DNA of 64,000 nucleotides, from assembly GCF_051062515.1 (NCBI RefSeq), contig NZ_JAMXEK010000001.1. One strand, given 5' to 3'. Made by a program: the position numbers and the translations under genes. The notes under the pieces were generated by a model. The model had not been told where the DNA came from. It ran no database searches and was given only the letters and a program-made list of their open reading frames with translations. Positions 1-8,325 of this stretch are shown here, piece after piece; position 1 is the stretch's first letter; each line of letters opens with the position of its first letter. Source of the DNA: Aliarcobacter sp017996075 (GTDB lineage Bacteria > Campylobacterota > Campylobacteria > Campylobacterales > Arcobacteraceae).

Positions 1-582
1 AACACAATACATTGCATTCATTCCTGAAGGAGTTAAAGATATGTTTTTCTGAGGTTGATTATAGGCATTTGATAAATTTGAGATTACAATATCTTTTGCT
101 TTTGTTTCATCTTCAAGCTCTTCTTGATGAATATTTGAAATTTTCCCAAGATTATATAAATAATCTTCTGCTAATCTTGAAGATAAATTGTACCCAACAT
201 GTTGAATAAATTTTAAAACTTTTTGGTACTGTCTTCCTTTTAAAACCATAATTACACCAAAATCTTCATCAATATCTATGGGATTATTTATATAAAATCT
301 CGAACTTACAACGTTTACTGCCTTTTTACTACTAAGAAGAATAAGTTCATATTTATCACTAACTTTATATTTTGTTTTTAAATAAATTGCTAGTTTTTTA
401 AGATATGGATGAACTATAAATCTAGGATATGCAACTGTTATTTTTTCTAAAATCTCTGGTGTTTGTTCTTCATAATCAATTACATCTTGAAGTGTTGGCA
501 TAGAAGTTGATACTGCATGAATATTTTGTGGTGGTAAAGTTTCACCACAAATAATTGGTTGAAAAATAGACTCTTTTATCAT
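1..582 (-). CDS. PLP-dependent Cys/Met-metabolism transferase, N-terminal part (cut by window start)
   Basis: The frame opens with ATG at 582 and runs off the window after 194 codons, so the C-terminal part, including the PLP lysine, is not visible. The start reads MIKESIFQPIICGETLPP and continues HAVSTSMPTLQDVIDYEE, an N-terminus I associate with a subgroup of cystathionine gamma-synthase/lyase-like enzymes. The ATG overlaps the TGA stop of the upstream gene (ATGA), so the two genes are probably translated together. With a second enzyme of the same superfamily next door, a role in trans-sulfuration or methionine/cysteine interconversion is likely, but the exact reaction cannot be assigned from half a protein. 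Confidence 0.65.
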   Translation of the reverse strand, partial: MIKESIFQPIICGETLPPQNIHAVSTSMPTLQDVIDYEEQTPEILEKITVAYPRFIVHPYLKKLAIYLKTKYKVSDKYELILLSSKKAVNVVSSRFYINNPIDIDEDFGVIMVLKGRQYQKVLKFIQHVGYNLSSRLAEDYLYNLGKISNIHQEELEDETKAKDIVISNLSNAYNQPQKNISLTPSGMNAMYCV

Positions 583-1730
583 TTTATAGCTTCTAACAAA
601 TCCTCTTTTAAATCTTTTAAATTCTCAAATCCAATAGAGAATCTAACTGTACTATCAGATATTCCAATTGCTTTTAACTCCTCTTTTGAAAAAGATGCAT
701 GAGATATTTTAGAAGGTATTTCAACTCTACTATCAGCACTTCCAAAAGAGCATTTTTCTCCAAATATTTTTGCATTTTCTATGAATTTTTCTGCTAGTTC
801 TACACTTTTAAAATCAGCACAAAAAACGCTAGGAATTATTTTCATTTGTTTTTTTGCTAAAGCTCTTTGTGGATGTGATTTTAAAGCAGGATGTGTAACT
901 TTTTCTATAAAATCTTGTTTTTCAAGCCATTTAGCAAATTTTTTTGCTAATTTTTCGCTTGCTTTCATTCTAACTTTTAAGCTACTAATTCCAAGTGATA
1001 TTAGATGAACATCAAGTGGATTTTGATTTCTTCCTAAAGCATTTGAGTAGTAGTGAAGTTTGTCTGAGTATTCTTTAGTTTTTGCAACAATAGTACCTGC
1101 AATTACACTTCCGTGACCACTTATAAATTTAGTTGTAGAAAAGAGTGAAAAATCAGCTCCTAAATCAAGAGGTTTTTGACTAATAAAAGTTGCAAGTGAG
1201 TTATCAACTGCAAAAAGAGAATTGTTTGCTTTACAAAGTTTTGATATCTCTTTTAAATCTATTATTTTTAAACCTGGATTTGTAGGACTCTCACAAAGAA
1301 CTAAATCTATATTATTAGTTTTTAAAATATGTTCAAGCATATTTAAATCTGTAAAATCTGTAAAGTTTACATTAATATTGTATTTTTCTTTAAAAACTTT
1401 TAAAAGCCTAAATGTTCCACCATAACAATCAGCTTCAACTAAAATAGATGAATTTGCTTTTAAAACAGTTTCAAATAATAAAGATACAGATGCTATTCCT
1501 GTGTGAGTACAAACAGCTCCATATCCATTTTCAGCAAAAGCAAAAAAGTTTTCAAGAGTAGCTCTTGTAGGATTATCGCTTCTTGTATAATCATATATTT
1601 TATCGCCATTTTGGTTTTTTAAATCAAAAGTTGCTGTGTTGTATATTGGAAAGTGTGAAGAGTTTGTAGGCTCTTTAAAAGGTGCAAAATCTTTTAAATG
1701 ACAAAGCATAGTTTCTAAACTTTTATTCAT
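579..1730 (-). CDS. Cystathionine gamma-synthase/beta-lyase family PLP enzyme (MetB/MetC-like)
   Basis: A 383-residue protein with the Cys/Met-metabolism PLP signature: YTRSDNPT at about 48-55, the aspartate for the pyridine nitrogen in AVDNSLAT near 176, and the Schiff-base lysine in STTKFISGHG near 201. Length is normal for the family. I chose ATG 1730 because AAGGATTTTT lies just upstream; an in-frame ATG 42 bases earlier would add a non-conserved tail without a ribosome site. The family transfers or cleaves sulfur groups on homoserine esters, cystathionine or related thioethers. Sequence alone does not separate gamma-synthase, beta-lyase and O-acetylhomoserine sulfhydrylase. It overlaps the next enzyme of the same superfamily by four bases. 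Confidence 0.85.
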   Translation of the reverse strand: MNKSLETMLCHLKDFAPFKEPTNSSHFPIYNTATFDLKNQNGDKIYDYTRSDNPTRATLENFFAFAENGYGAVCTHTGIASVSLLFETVLKANSSILVEADCYGGTFRLLKVFKEKYNINVNFTDFTDLNMLEHILKTNNIDLVLCESPTNPGLKIIDLKEISKLCKANNSLFAVDNSLATFISQKPLDLGADFSLFSTTKFISGHGSVIAGTIVAKTKEYSDKLHYYSNALGRNQNPLDVHLISLGISSLKVRMKASEKLAKKFAKWLEKQDFIEKVTHPALKSHPQRALAKKQMKIIPSVFCADFKSVELAEKFIENAKIFGEKCSFGSADSRVEIPSKISHASFSKEELKAIGISDSTVRFSIGFENLKDLKEDLLEAIK

Positions 1731-1847
1731 AAAAATCCTTAAATTGGCTAATTTTTGGGAAATTGTACCCAAATAAATTTAATCTTATTTGATACAAAAA
1801 TTTGCTATAAATTTATATGAAATTTTATTTATATAAAAGGATAAGAG

Positions 1848-2015
1848 ATGCTTAGAAGTATATTATTATTAATATTTATAATATTTTTTCAAGCTTGTGC
1901 AACTTGGAGTGGAGTAAAACAAGATAGTAAAACAGCTTGGAAAGCTACAAAAGAGACAACAACTGAAGTTGTAAAAGATGTAAAAAAATCAATTCACGAA
2001 GCAACCGATGATTAA
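1848..2015 (+). CDS. Small entericidin-like lipoprotein (55 aa)
   Basis: A 55-codon frame with ATG at 1848 preceded by AAAGGATAAGAG. A hydrophobic stretch (LLLIFIIFF) ends in FFQAC, a plausible lipobox with Cys17 as the lipidated residue. The mature part is short, charged and helix-prone, with regularly spaced Lys/Glu and the ending HEATDD. This layout resembles the entericidin type of tiny outer-membrane lipoproteins; homology is not proven. A TTTGCTATAAA box at 1801-1811 fits a -10 element, putting a start site about 30 bases before the ATG. The stop lies three bases from the end of the convergent ligase gene. Confidence 0.6.
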   Translation: MLRSILLLIFIIFFQACATWSGVKQDSKTAWKATKETTTEVVKDVKKSIHEATDD

Positions 2016-2018
2016 ATC

Positions 2019-2822
2019 CTATTCAACTTCTCTAACTCTTAAAAATGAAGCAAATTTTGGTTTACCATTTTTTGTAAAACCATAATATTTAAAAGTTACA
2101 AACTCTCCAATTTTTGGTGGATTTAATCTATCTTCTTTTTTAAATCCACCACCTAAGTTAAAAATGATTTTGTTTTTTAATTCTATTTTTAAACTTTTAA
2201 ATGAACCATCTTTATTAAAATTATGTCCAATAACTTTTCCTTCATCATCAAAAAACTCTTTTACTTTTAAAGAGTTTGTAGTTCTTCCAGTTTCATAAGA
2301 TAAATTTGAATTTTTTATAATCACTCCTTCTGCACCATTTTCTAAGAGTTCTTTTAAAAATTTATTTAAATGATTTTTATCTGTACAAACTATTTGAGGA
2401 ATAATTTTTATATATATACTTGGATTTTTTTTTAAATAATTTTCTAAAAAATTAAGTCTATTTTGAAAATCTCCATTTGCATTTGGAACTTCAAAAATAT
2501 TGTAAGTTACACTTTCCCAATTTTGTGACTCTTGTTGGCTTAAAACTATGCTTTGAATATTTTCAAAATCACCTCGTTTTGTCCATAATTCACCATCTAA
2601 AGGAAATGGTGGAAAATCTTTTGTAAACCAAGATGGAGCAAATATTTTATTTCTGTTTTTTGTAAATAGCTCTTTCCCATCCCAATATGCTCTAATACCA
2701 TCTAGTTTTTCGCTCATATACCAATTTGAAATATCAATAGAATCTTCATAAGTTGAAGGTTTTTGTAAATTTAATGCAAAAGCAAAATTTATAAAAAGCA
2801 AAAGTGTTAATAAAACTTTCAT
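2019..2822 (-). CDS. Exported ATP-dependent DNA ligase (LigE type)
   Basis: A compact ATP-dependent DNA ligase of about 267 residues with only the nucleotidyltransferase core and OB-fold. Motif I, SEKLDGIRAYW, carries the lysine that becomes adenylated; FPLDGELW, EGVIIK and the C-terminal TFKYYGFTKNGKPKFASFLR match later motifs. The N-terminus KVLLTLLLFINFAFA is a signal peptide, so the enzyme should act in the periplasm, as proposed for LigE of Neisseria, Haemophilus and Campylobacter. An in-frame ATG at 2858 exists, but the likely -10 box at 2865-2870 would make it leaderless, so I prefer 2822; neither start has a good ribosome site. Confidence 0.85.
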   Translation of the reverse strand: MKVLLTLLLFINFAFALNLQKPSTYEDSIDISNWYMSEKLDGIRAYWDGKELFTKNRNKIFAPSWFTKDFPPFPLDGELWTKRGDFENIQSIVLSQQESQNWESVTYNIFEVPNANGDFQNRLNFLENYLKKNPSIYIKIIPQIVCTDKNHLNKFLKELLENGAEGVIIKNSNLSYETGRTTNSLKVKEFFDDEGKVIGHNFNKDGSFKSLKIELKNKIIFNLGGGFKKEDRLNPPKIGEFVTFKYYGFTKNGKPKFASFLRVREVE

Positions 2823-2862
2823 AAAATTGCTAAATAGTTTGATTTTAAACTGTAACATAATT

Positions 2863-2880
2863 TTATTTTAGCTAAAATAA
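2863..2880. promoter_or_regulatory. 18-bp perfect palindrome between divergent lig and apt
   Basis: TTATTTTAGCTAAAATAA is a perfect inverted repeat in the 50-86 base gap between the divergent ligase and apt genes. Each strand carries TAAAAT, which can act as a -10 box, so it may simply be two face-to-face promoters. It could also be an operator. For apt the implied start would be near 2885, 24 bases before its TTG. Confidence 0.45.
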
Positions 2881-2908
2881 TTCAATTTTCAATATAAAAG
2901 GGAAAACT

Positions 2909-3463
2909 TTGAGTAAAGATATTTTAACAGATGATGAAAAAAAGGTTTTATTGGACTCTATAAGAACAATAGATGATTTTCCAAAACCAGGTATTAGCTT
3001 TAAAGATATTACAACACTTTTAAACAATAAAGATTCATTTGAACTACTTATGAGTCATCTTGAAGATAGATATAAAAAATATAATTTAGATTTTATAGCA
3101 GGAATAGAAGCAAGAGGATTTCTATTTGGAGCAGCTCTTGCTTCAAGATTAAAAATTGGTTTTGTACCAATACGAAAAAAAGGGAAACTTCCAAGTACAA
3201 CTTTATGTGAAAAGTATGAACTTGAGTATGGGTTTGATGAAGTTGAAGTTCATTTTGATGCTTTTAGAGATATTAAAAATCCAAGAGTTGTTTTAATAGA
3301 TGATTTAGTTGTAAGTGGTGGAACAGCAGTTGCAGCTGCTAATTTAATTGAGAAATTAGATGCCTCTTTAGTTGAAGCTTGTTTTATTTTGAATTTCTCT
3401 ATTTTGCCTGGAAAAGCAAAGCTAGAAGAGAAAACTAAAGTTTATGCGGTGTTAGAGATATGA
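2909..3463 (+). CDS. apt: Adenine phosphoribosyltransferase
   Basis: Converts adenine and PRPP to AMP in purine salvage. The 184-residue protein has the PRPP-binding loop VVLIDDLVVSGGTA at about 127-140, the GIEARGFLFG segment near 65-74, and PIRKKGKLP near 87-95, all typical of Apt. The start is TTG at 2909, preceded by AAAAGGGAAAAC at good spacing. The stop overlaps the trpB start (ATGA), so apt and trpB are cotranslated although they belong to unrelated pathways. Confidence 0.95.
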   Translation: MSKDILTDDEKKVLLDSIRTIDDFPKPGISFKDITTLLNNKDSFELLMSHLEDRYKKYNLDFIAGIEARGFLFGAALASRLKIGFVPIRKKGKLPSTTLCEKYELEYGFDEVEVHFDAFRDIKNPRVVLIDDLVVSGGTAVAAANLIEKLDASLVEACFILNFSILPGKAKLEEKTKVYAVLEI

Positions 3464-4686
3464 GTAACTATATTCCTAAAAAAAGTATATTTGATCCAAA
3501 TTCAAATGGAGAGTTTGGTGTTGGTGGTGAGTTTGGTATTTTTGGTGGACAGTATGTTCCTGAAACATTGATGCCTATTTTAAAAGAGCTTGAAGCTACT
3601 TATAGTAAATATAGATTTGATAAAGAGTTTTGGGCTGAGGTAAACTACTACTTAAAAGATTATGTTGGAAGAGAAAATCCTCTGTATTTTGCAAAAAATA
3701 TAAGTGATGAGATTGGTGCAAAAATCTATTTAAAAAGAGAAGATTTAAATCACACAGGGGCTCATAAAGTAAATAATGTAATAGCTCAAGGCTTGTTGGC
3801 TAAAAAAATGGGTAAAAAAAAGGTTATAGCTGAAACAGGAGCAGGGCAACACGGTGTTGCAACAGCTACAATTGCAGCATTACTTGGACTGGAGTGTACT
3901 GTTTTTATGGGTGCAAAAGATGTACAAAGACAAGAGTTAAATGTATTTAGAATGAAACTTTTAGGTGCTAAGGTTGTTGCAGTTGAAAGTGGAAGTAAAA
4001 CTTTAAAAGATGCAATGAATGAAGCAATTAGATATTGGGTTACAAATGCAAGAGATACTTTTTATATAATTGGAACAGTTGCAGGTCCTCATCCATACCC
4101 TATGATGGTGCGAGATTTTCAAGCAATTATTGGTTATGAATCAAGAAAACAGATTTTAGAAAAAGAGAATAGGTTACCTGATTATGTAGTTGCATGTATT
4201 GGTGGTGGTTCTAATTCGATTGGTATGTTTTCACACTTTTTAGAGGATAAAGATGTTACTTGTGTTGGAATTGAAGCAGGAGGCTTAGGACTTGATACAC
4301 CTAAGCATGGAAGCTGTTTAGCAAAAGGAACTCCTGGGATTTTACATGGACAGTGTTCATATTTACTTCAAGATGAAGATGGACAAGTTTTAGAAGCCCA
4401 TAGTATTAGTGCAGGGCTTGATTATCCTGGAATTGGACCAGAACATAGTTTTCACAAAGATAATAAAACAGTAACATATGACAATATTACAGATAAAGAG
4501 GCACTTGATGCTTTTGTTTGGTTAAGTCAAAAAGAGGGAATTATTCCAGCATTTGAATCAGCTCATGCAATTGCATATTTGAAAAAAGCAAAAGAGAAAT
4601 TAAAAAATAAATTAGTAATAATTTGTCTATCAGGTCGGGGTGATAAAGATATGATACAGGCAAAAAGCCTACTAAATTTTGACTAA
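3460..4686 (+). CDS. trpB: Tryptophan synthase beta chain
   Basis: PLP enzyme joining indole and serine to tryptophan. The 408-residue protein is of the standard TrpB1 type: FGIFGGQYVPETLMP near the N-terminus, the PLP lysine at about 103 in NHTGAHKVNN, the ETGAGQHGVA loop, and the phosphate-binding GGGSNSIGMF near 246. No trpA or other trp gene lies in the window; the neighbours are apt upstream (four-base overlap) and dedA eight bases downstream. The gene is therefore outside a classic trp operon here. A long N-terminal tail (about 20 residues before GEFG) is a minor peculiarity. Confidence 0.95.
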   Translation: MSNYIPKKSIFDPNSNGEFGVGGEFGIFGGQYVPETLMPILKELEATYSKYRFDKEFWAEVNYYLKDYVGRENPLYFAKNISDEIGAKIYLKREDLNHTGAHKVNNVIAQGLLAKKMGKKKVIAETGAGQHGVATATIAALLGLECTVFMGAKDVQRQELNVFRMKLLGAKVVAVESGSKTLKDAMNEAIRYWVTNARDTFYIIGTVAGPHPYPMMVRDFQAIIGYESRKQILEKENRLPDYVVACIGGGSNSIGMFSHFLEDKDVTCVGIEAGGLGLDTPKHGSCLAKGTPGILHGQCSYLLQDEDGQVLEAHSISAGLDYPGIGPEHSFHKDNKTVTYDNITDKEALDAFVWLSQKEGIIPAFESAHAIAYLKKAKEKLKNKLVIICLSGRGDKDMIQAKSLLNFD

Positions 4687-4694
4687 GGATAAGA

Positions 4695-5396
4695 ATGAGA
4701 GAACTTTTTAGGAAAATTCAGCCATATACGGGAAAGATTTTTGCAGTCGGATTGATAACATTTTTATCTTTTCTTTTTTATAATCTATACAATGCTCCTG
4801 TTGATGGATTTGAAGAGAAATTTATTTATCTTTTAAAACAGTATGGTTATGTGATACTTTTCGTATGGAGTATGTTAGAGGGTGAAATGGGGCTAATTAT
4901 GGCTGGTCTTATGACTCATGATGGCTCAATGAATTTATTTTTAGCAATTTTTGTTGCAGGTCTTGGTGGATTTGCTGGAGATCAAGTATATTTTTATATT
5001 GGTCGATTTAACAAAGATGGAGTTTTAAAAAAATTAAGAGGACAAAGGAGAAAGTTTGCATTTGCTCATTTACTTTTAAAAAAACATGGTTGGCCAATAA
5101 TTTTTACTCAAAGATATATGTATGGAATGAGAACAATAATTCCAATTTCTATTGGTCTTACAAGATATGATGCTAGAAAATTTGCATTTATAAATTTAAT
5201 CTCCGCTTGGTGCTGGGCTTCTATTACAATTGTTCCTGTTTGGTATTTTGGAAATCAGATTATGGTTGTACTTCACTGGGCAAAAGAGCACTGGTATTTA
5301 GCAATTCCAATAGCAGCTGTTTTTGGTGGAGGAATTATATATTATTTTAATAAAGCAACAAAAAAAATTGAAAAAAGGGTAATGGATGAAAATTAA
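4695..5396 (+). CDS. DedA-family membrane protein
   Basis: A 233-residue inner-membrane protein with hydrophobic segments at about 15-32, 47-68, 80-98, 150-180 and 195-212. The family motif region is present: EGEMGLIMAGL, GGFAGDQVYFYIGRF and QRYMYGMRTIIPISIGLTR, with the conserved Arg/Pro/Gly residues of DedA proteins. Members have been linked to lipid flipping and membrane homeostasis, but the substrate of this one is unknown. It lies eight bases after trpB and overlaps the start of pepA by 11 bases. Confidence 0.88.
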   Translation: MRELFRKIQPYTGKIFAVGLITFLSFLFYNLYNAPVDGFEEKFIYLLKQYGYVILFVWSMLEGEMGLIMAGLMTHDGSMNLFLAIFVAGLGGFAGDQVYFYIGRFNKDGVLKKLRGQRRKFAFAHLLLKKHGWPIIFTQRYMYGMRTIIPISIGLTRYDARKFAFINLISAWCWASITIVPVWYFGNQIMVVLHWAKEHWYLAIPIAAVFGGGIIYYFNKATKKIEKRVMDEN

Positions 5397-6810
5397 TATT
5401 ATAGAAATATCAAAAAATAAAGATTTTGATTTAGAGATAGTTTTAGTAAATAATTTAAATCAAATTGAGTGTGAAAAAGATAGAGAGATTTTAGAAAATC
5501 TTGAGTTTAAAGTAAAAGATGAAATGGCAGTTTTGCTAGCTCAAAGTAAAAAAATATATGCTTCTTTTGAAGAGTTTTCATACGATAGTTTAGCAATTGC
5601 AATGGCAACTGCAATTAAAAGATTTAACTCAACAAAATATAAGAGTATAAAACTTTTATTGAATAGTAATTTAAAAGATAATTTTAAAGCTTTAGTAGAA
5701 GGTGCAATTTTAGGTTCATATTCATTTGATAATTACAAGAGTGAAAAAGAGATTAAAAAACAGGAGTTAGCTTTTGTTGTTGAAGATAAAGATTCTCAAT
5801 TAACTACTATATTAAAAGAGTCTCAAACTATTTGTGAGGCTGTAAATAGTGCAAGAGATATGGTAAACACTGCTCCTGCTGATTTTACACCAAAAAGTTT
5901 TGTAAAAGAGGCACAAAGTATTGCAAAAGAGTTTGAACTTGATTGCGAAATTTTAGGTGAAAAAGATTTAGAAAAGCAAAAAATGATGTCAATGCATAGT
6001 GTGGGACGTGCTTCTATTCATGAATCACAACTAATACATCTTAAATATAAACCTAAAAAAGCTATTAAAAAAGTTGTACTTGTTGGAAAAGGTTTAACTT
6101 ATGATAGTGGTGGATTATCTTTAAAACCAGCTGATTTTATGATTACAATGAAAGCTGATAAATCAGGTGGAGTTGCTGTTTTAAATACTATAAAAGTTAT
6201 TGCAAAATTAAAATTACCTATTGAAGTTCATGCAATAATTGGAGCAGTTGAAAATATGATTGGTGGAAATGCTTATAAGCCAGATGATATTTTAAGAGCT
6301 AAAAATGGTAAAACTATAGAAGTAAGAAATACAGATGCAGAAGGAAGATTGGTTCTTGCTGATTGTTTATGTTATGCACAGGATGAGATTAAAAATATAG
6401 ACTATCTTTTAGATTTTGCAACACTTACAGGTGCTTGTGTTGTTGGACTTGGTGAATATACAACAGGAATTATGGGAAATAGTGAAGAACTTAAACATCA
6501 AGCTTTAGTATCAGCACAAAATTCTGGAGAGTATGCTACAAAACTTGATTTTAATAGATATTTAAAAAAATGTATAAAATCAGAAATAGCAGATGTTTGT
6601 AATATTTCAAATACTAGATACGGTGGAGCTATAACTGCTGGAATGTTTTTAGATAATTTTATATATGAAGAGAATAAAAACAGATGGATACATTTCGATA
6701 TAGCTGGACCTGCATTTGTAGAAAAAGCTTGGGGATATAATCCATACGGTGCAAGTGGAACAGGTGTTAGAATGGCTGTTCAATTTATAAAAGACTTAAC
6801 AAAATTATAA
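5386..6810 (+). CDS. pepA: Leucyl (cytosol) aminopeptidase, M17 family
   Basis: A 474-residue M17 metallo-aminopeptidase that removes N-terminal residues from peptides in the cytoplasm. Metal and catalytic residues are in KGLTYDSGGLSLKP, MKADKSGG and the family signature NTDAEGRLVLADCL near 315-328. Length is as expected. The N-terminal domain is poorly conserved, as usual. The start overlaps the dedA stop, and a strong hairpin follows the stop, so pepA is the last gene of the apt-trpB-dedA-pepA unit. Confidence 0.94.
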   Translation: MKINIIEISKNKDFDLEIVLVNNLNQIECEKDREILENLEFKVKDEMAVLLAQSKKIYASFEEFSYDSLAIAMATAIKRFNSTKYKSIKLLLNSNLKDNFKALVEGAILGSYSFDNYKSEKEIKKQELAFVVEDKDSQLTTILKESQTICEAVNSARDMVNTAPADFTPKSFVKEAQSIAKEFELDCEILGEKDLEKQKMMSMHSVGRASIHESQLIHLKYKPKKAIKKVVLVGKGLTYDSGGLSLKPADFMITMKADKSGGVAVLNTIKVIAKLKLPIEVHAIIGAVENMIGGNAYKPDDILRAKNGKTIEVRNTDAEGRLVLADCLCYAQDEIKNIDYLLDFATLTGACVVGLGEYTTGIMGNSEELKHQALVSAQNSGEYATKLDFNRYLKKCIKSEIADVCNISNTRYGGAITAGMFLDNFIYEENKNRWIHFDIAGPAFVEKAWGYNPYGASGTGVRMAVQFIKDLTKL

Positions 6811-6824
6811 TTTAATACTTAAAT

Positions 6825-6851
6825 AAAAGTTGGTATTTTATACCAACTTTT
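6825..6851. terminator. Bidirectional terminator between pepA and the convergent gene
   Basis: AAAAGTTGGTA and its complement TACCAACTTTT form an 11-bp stem with a loop of five bases. Flanking A and T runs make it usable in both directions, which suits two convergent genes. Confidence 0.8.
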
Positions 6852-6852
6852 A

Positions 6853-7254
6853 CTACTTTAAGATATCTAAAATCTCTTTTGTATCTTTGTAAATTCTAAA
6901 AACTCTATTTTCAACTTCATAAACTTCAGTGTTTTTAATTCTTGGATATTTACTTGTAACAATTCTTCCATTACTCAAAATAGTACTATTTACAACTTCT
7001 CCTTTTTCAATTTTTTTCTGCCAACCAGGAGGAAGAGTCCCACCATTATCTACTTTTTTTTGTAAACCAGGTGGAATATCTTTTAGTTTTTCAGATTTTA
7101 TTTTTTTATCACTATAATCTTTATCTTTATGATAATTACTATGCTTATAGTCTGGTTTTTTACTTTCTCTTTCATTATCACTTTGTTTTCCATAAATAGA
7201 TGAACTTAATAAACAAAATGTTAAAAATGAAATAATAACTCTTTTATTTAACAT
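6853..7254 (-). CDS. Exported hypothetical protein with two PPG[LW]QKK repeats
   Basis: A 133-residue protein of unknown function. Residues 1-22 form a signal peptide (FLTFCLLSSSIYG). A highly charged Lys/Asp/Ser/Tyr-rich stretch follows (about 23-58). Then come two copies of a short motif, IPPGLQKKV and LPPGWQKKI, and a C-terminal segment of about 45 residues (GRIVTSKYPRIKN and onward). The repeat pair resembles the tail of small periplasmic proteins annotated as RcnB-like or similar, but I do not recognise a defined family. Upstream AAGGAGATTC is a good ribosome site. It stands alone between a terminator and the tRNA cluster. Confidence 0.7.
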   Translation of the reverse strand: MLNKRVIISFLTFCLLSSSIYGKQSDNERESKKPDYKHSNYHKDKDYSDKKIKSEKLKDIPPGLQKKVDNGGTLPPGWQKKIEKGEVVNSTILSNGRIVTSKYPRIKNTEVYEVENRVFRIYKDTKEILDILK

Positions 7255-7419
7255 GAATCTCCTTTTTTGTATTTTAAAAATTTTACTATAAAAGATTGAA
7301 AAATTTATAACTTATATTTGAATTTTTTGTAAAAAAGTAAAAATTTATATTTTTTAAGTAATTATATTTTAGTTTGTAAATTGATAAATTGATTGTTATA
7401 TAATTGAGATATTAAAAAT

Positions 7420-7496
<77 letters not shown>

Positions 7497-7553
7497 ATAA
7501 AAAACATTCATAAAATAAATTCTGATAAAATTAATATAAGAAAATAAGTTTAG

Positions 7554-7628
7554 TGGATGGGGTAGAAGGATTCGAACCTTCGAGTGACGGTACCAAAAAC
7601 CGTTGCCTTACCGCTTGGCGATACCCCA
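7554..7628 (-). tRNA. tRNA-Gln (TTG)
   Basis: A 75-nt cloverleaf with encoded CCA, acceptor stem TGGGGTA/TACCCCA and anticodon stem ACGGT/ACCGT around a loop with TTG, reading CAA and probably CAG. The weak first pair (T1-A72) is normal for tRNA-Gln. Confidence 0.95.
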
Positions 7629-7652
7629 GAAGGAATGCAAATAAAATAAAAG

Positions 7653-7729
7653 TGGAGCTGGTGAAGGGAGTCGAACCCCCGACCTGCTGATTACAAATCA
7701 GCTGCTCTAGCCAACTGAGCTACACCAGC
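7653..7729 (-). tRNA. tRNA-Thr (TGT)
   Basis: A 77-nt cloverleaf with encoded CCA, acceptor GCTGGTG/CACCAGC, and anticodon stem GCTGA/TCAGC around TTTGTAA, giving anticodon TGT for ACA codons. Confidence 0.95.
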
Positions 7730-7747
7730 ACTTTTAATTTATATAAA

Positions 7748-7824
7748 TGGTGTCAAAAGAGAGACTTGAACTCTCGACCTCCGGCTTATGAGACCAGCGC
7801 TCTAGCCAGCTGAGCTACTTTGAC
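7748..7824 (-). tRNA. tRNA with CAT anticodon (elongator Met, or Ile2)
   Basis: A 77-nt cloverleaf with encoded CCA and anticodon CAT. The acceptor begins G1-C72 and it lacks the initiator GGG/CCC anticodon stem, so it is not an initiator. It is either elongator tRNA-Met or the lysidine-modified tRNA-Ile2 that reads ATA; these cannot be separated safely by eye. I favour elongator Met. Confidence 0.85.
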
Positions 7825-7838
7825 CTACATAAATTAAT

Positions 7839-7915
<77 letters not shown>

Positions 7916-7945
7916 ATAAAAAAATAAAGAACACACTTAAAAAAG

Positions 7946-8022
7946 TGGAGCGGGAGACGAGACTCGAACTCGCGACAGTCTGCTTGGAAGGCAGAAGCTC
8001 TAGCCAACTGAGCTACTCCCGC
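7946..8022 (-). tRNA. tRNA-Gly (TCC)
   Basis: A 77-nt cloverleaf with encoded CCA, acceptor GCGGGAG/CTCCCGC and anticodon stem TCTGC/GCAGA around CTTCCAA, giving TCC. It is the first gene of the minus-strand tRNA cluster, closest to the promoter at about 8047. Confidence 0.95.
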
Positions 8023-8046
8023 ATAACCTCTTAAAAAAGGATTGAA

Positions 8047-8052
8047 ATTATA
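8047..8052 (-). promoter_or_regulatory. -10 box for the tRNA cluster
   Basis: On the minus strand AAAGTATAATTTC contains a perfect TATAAT 25 bases before the first nucleotide of tRNA-Gly, a normal spacing for a tRNA operon promoter in this group. No TTGACA is evident upstream, as is common in Campylobacterota. Confidence 0.65.
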
Positions 8053-8325
8053 CTTTAAAATAATTAAAATAAACTTAATATTTTAATCACATTTAATAAA
8101 TCAAAACATTTCTTAAAATGGAGTGGAATTATAATTGATTAAATATTAATTAACACTTAATTTAAACAAGTAATTTATAAAAAATTGATTCAATATCTAT
8201 TTTTAATATTCAAAATGTGTAAATATAGATAAATAAATATTTCTTATAACAAATATTAGATTGTTTAATCTATCTTTAAAGTTTATTTTATAAAATGAAA
8301 GTTCGCTACAAAAAAGGGGATAATA
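8053..8325. other. Intergenic region between tRNA cluster and chemoreceptor
   Basis: About 270 bases of very AT-rich DNA. I see no coding frame with a ribosome site and no structured RNA. One small dyad, TAGATT-GTTT-AATCTA at 8257-8272, lies upstream of the chemoreceptor gene, whose own ribosome site is AAAAGGGGAT just before 8326. Confidence 0.5.

Noticed and set aside
12..209. Short plus-strand frame at the window start
   Set aside because: It is antisense to the partial PLP enzyme gene, whose frame is conserved; the plus frame has no ribosome site and a low-complexity Leu-rich product.
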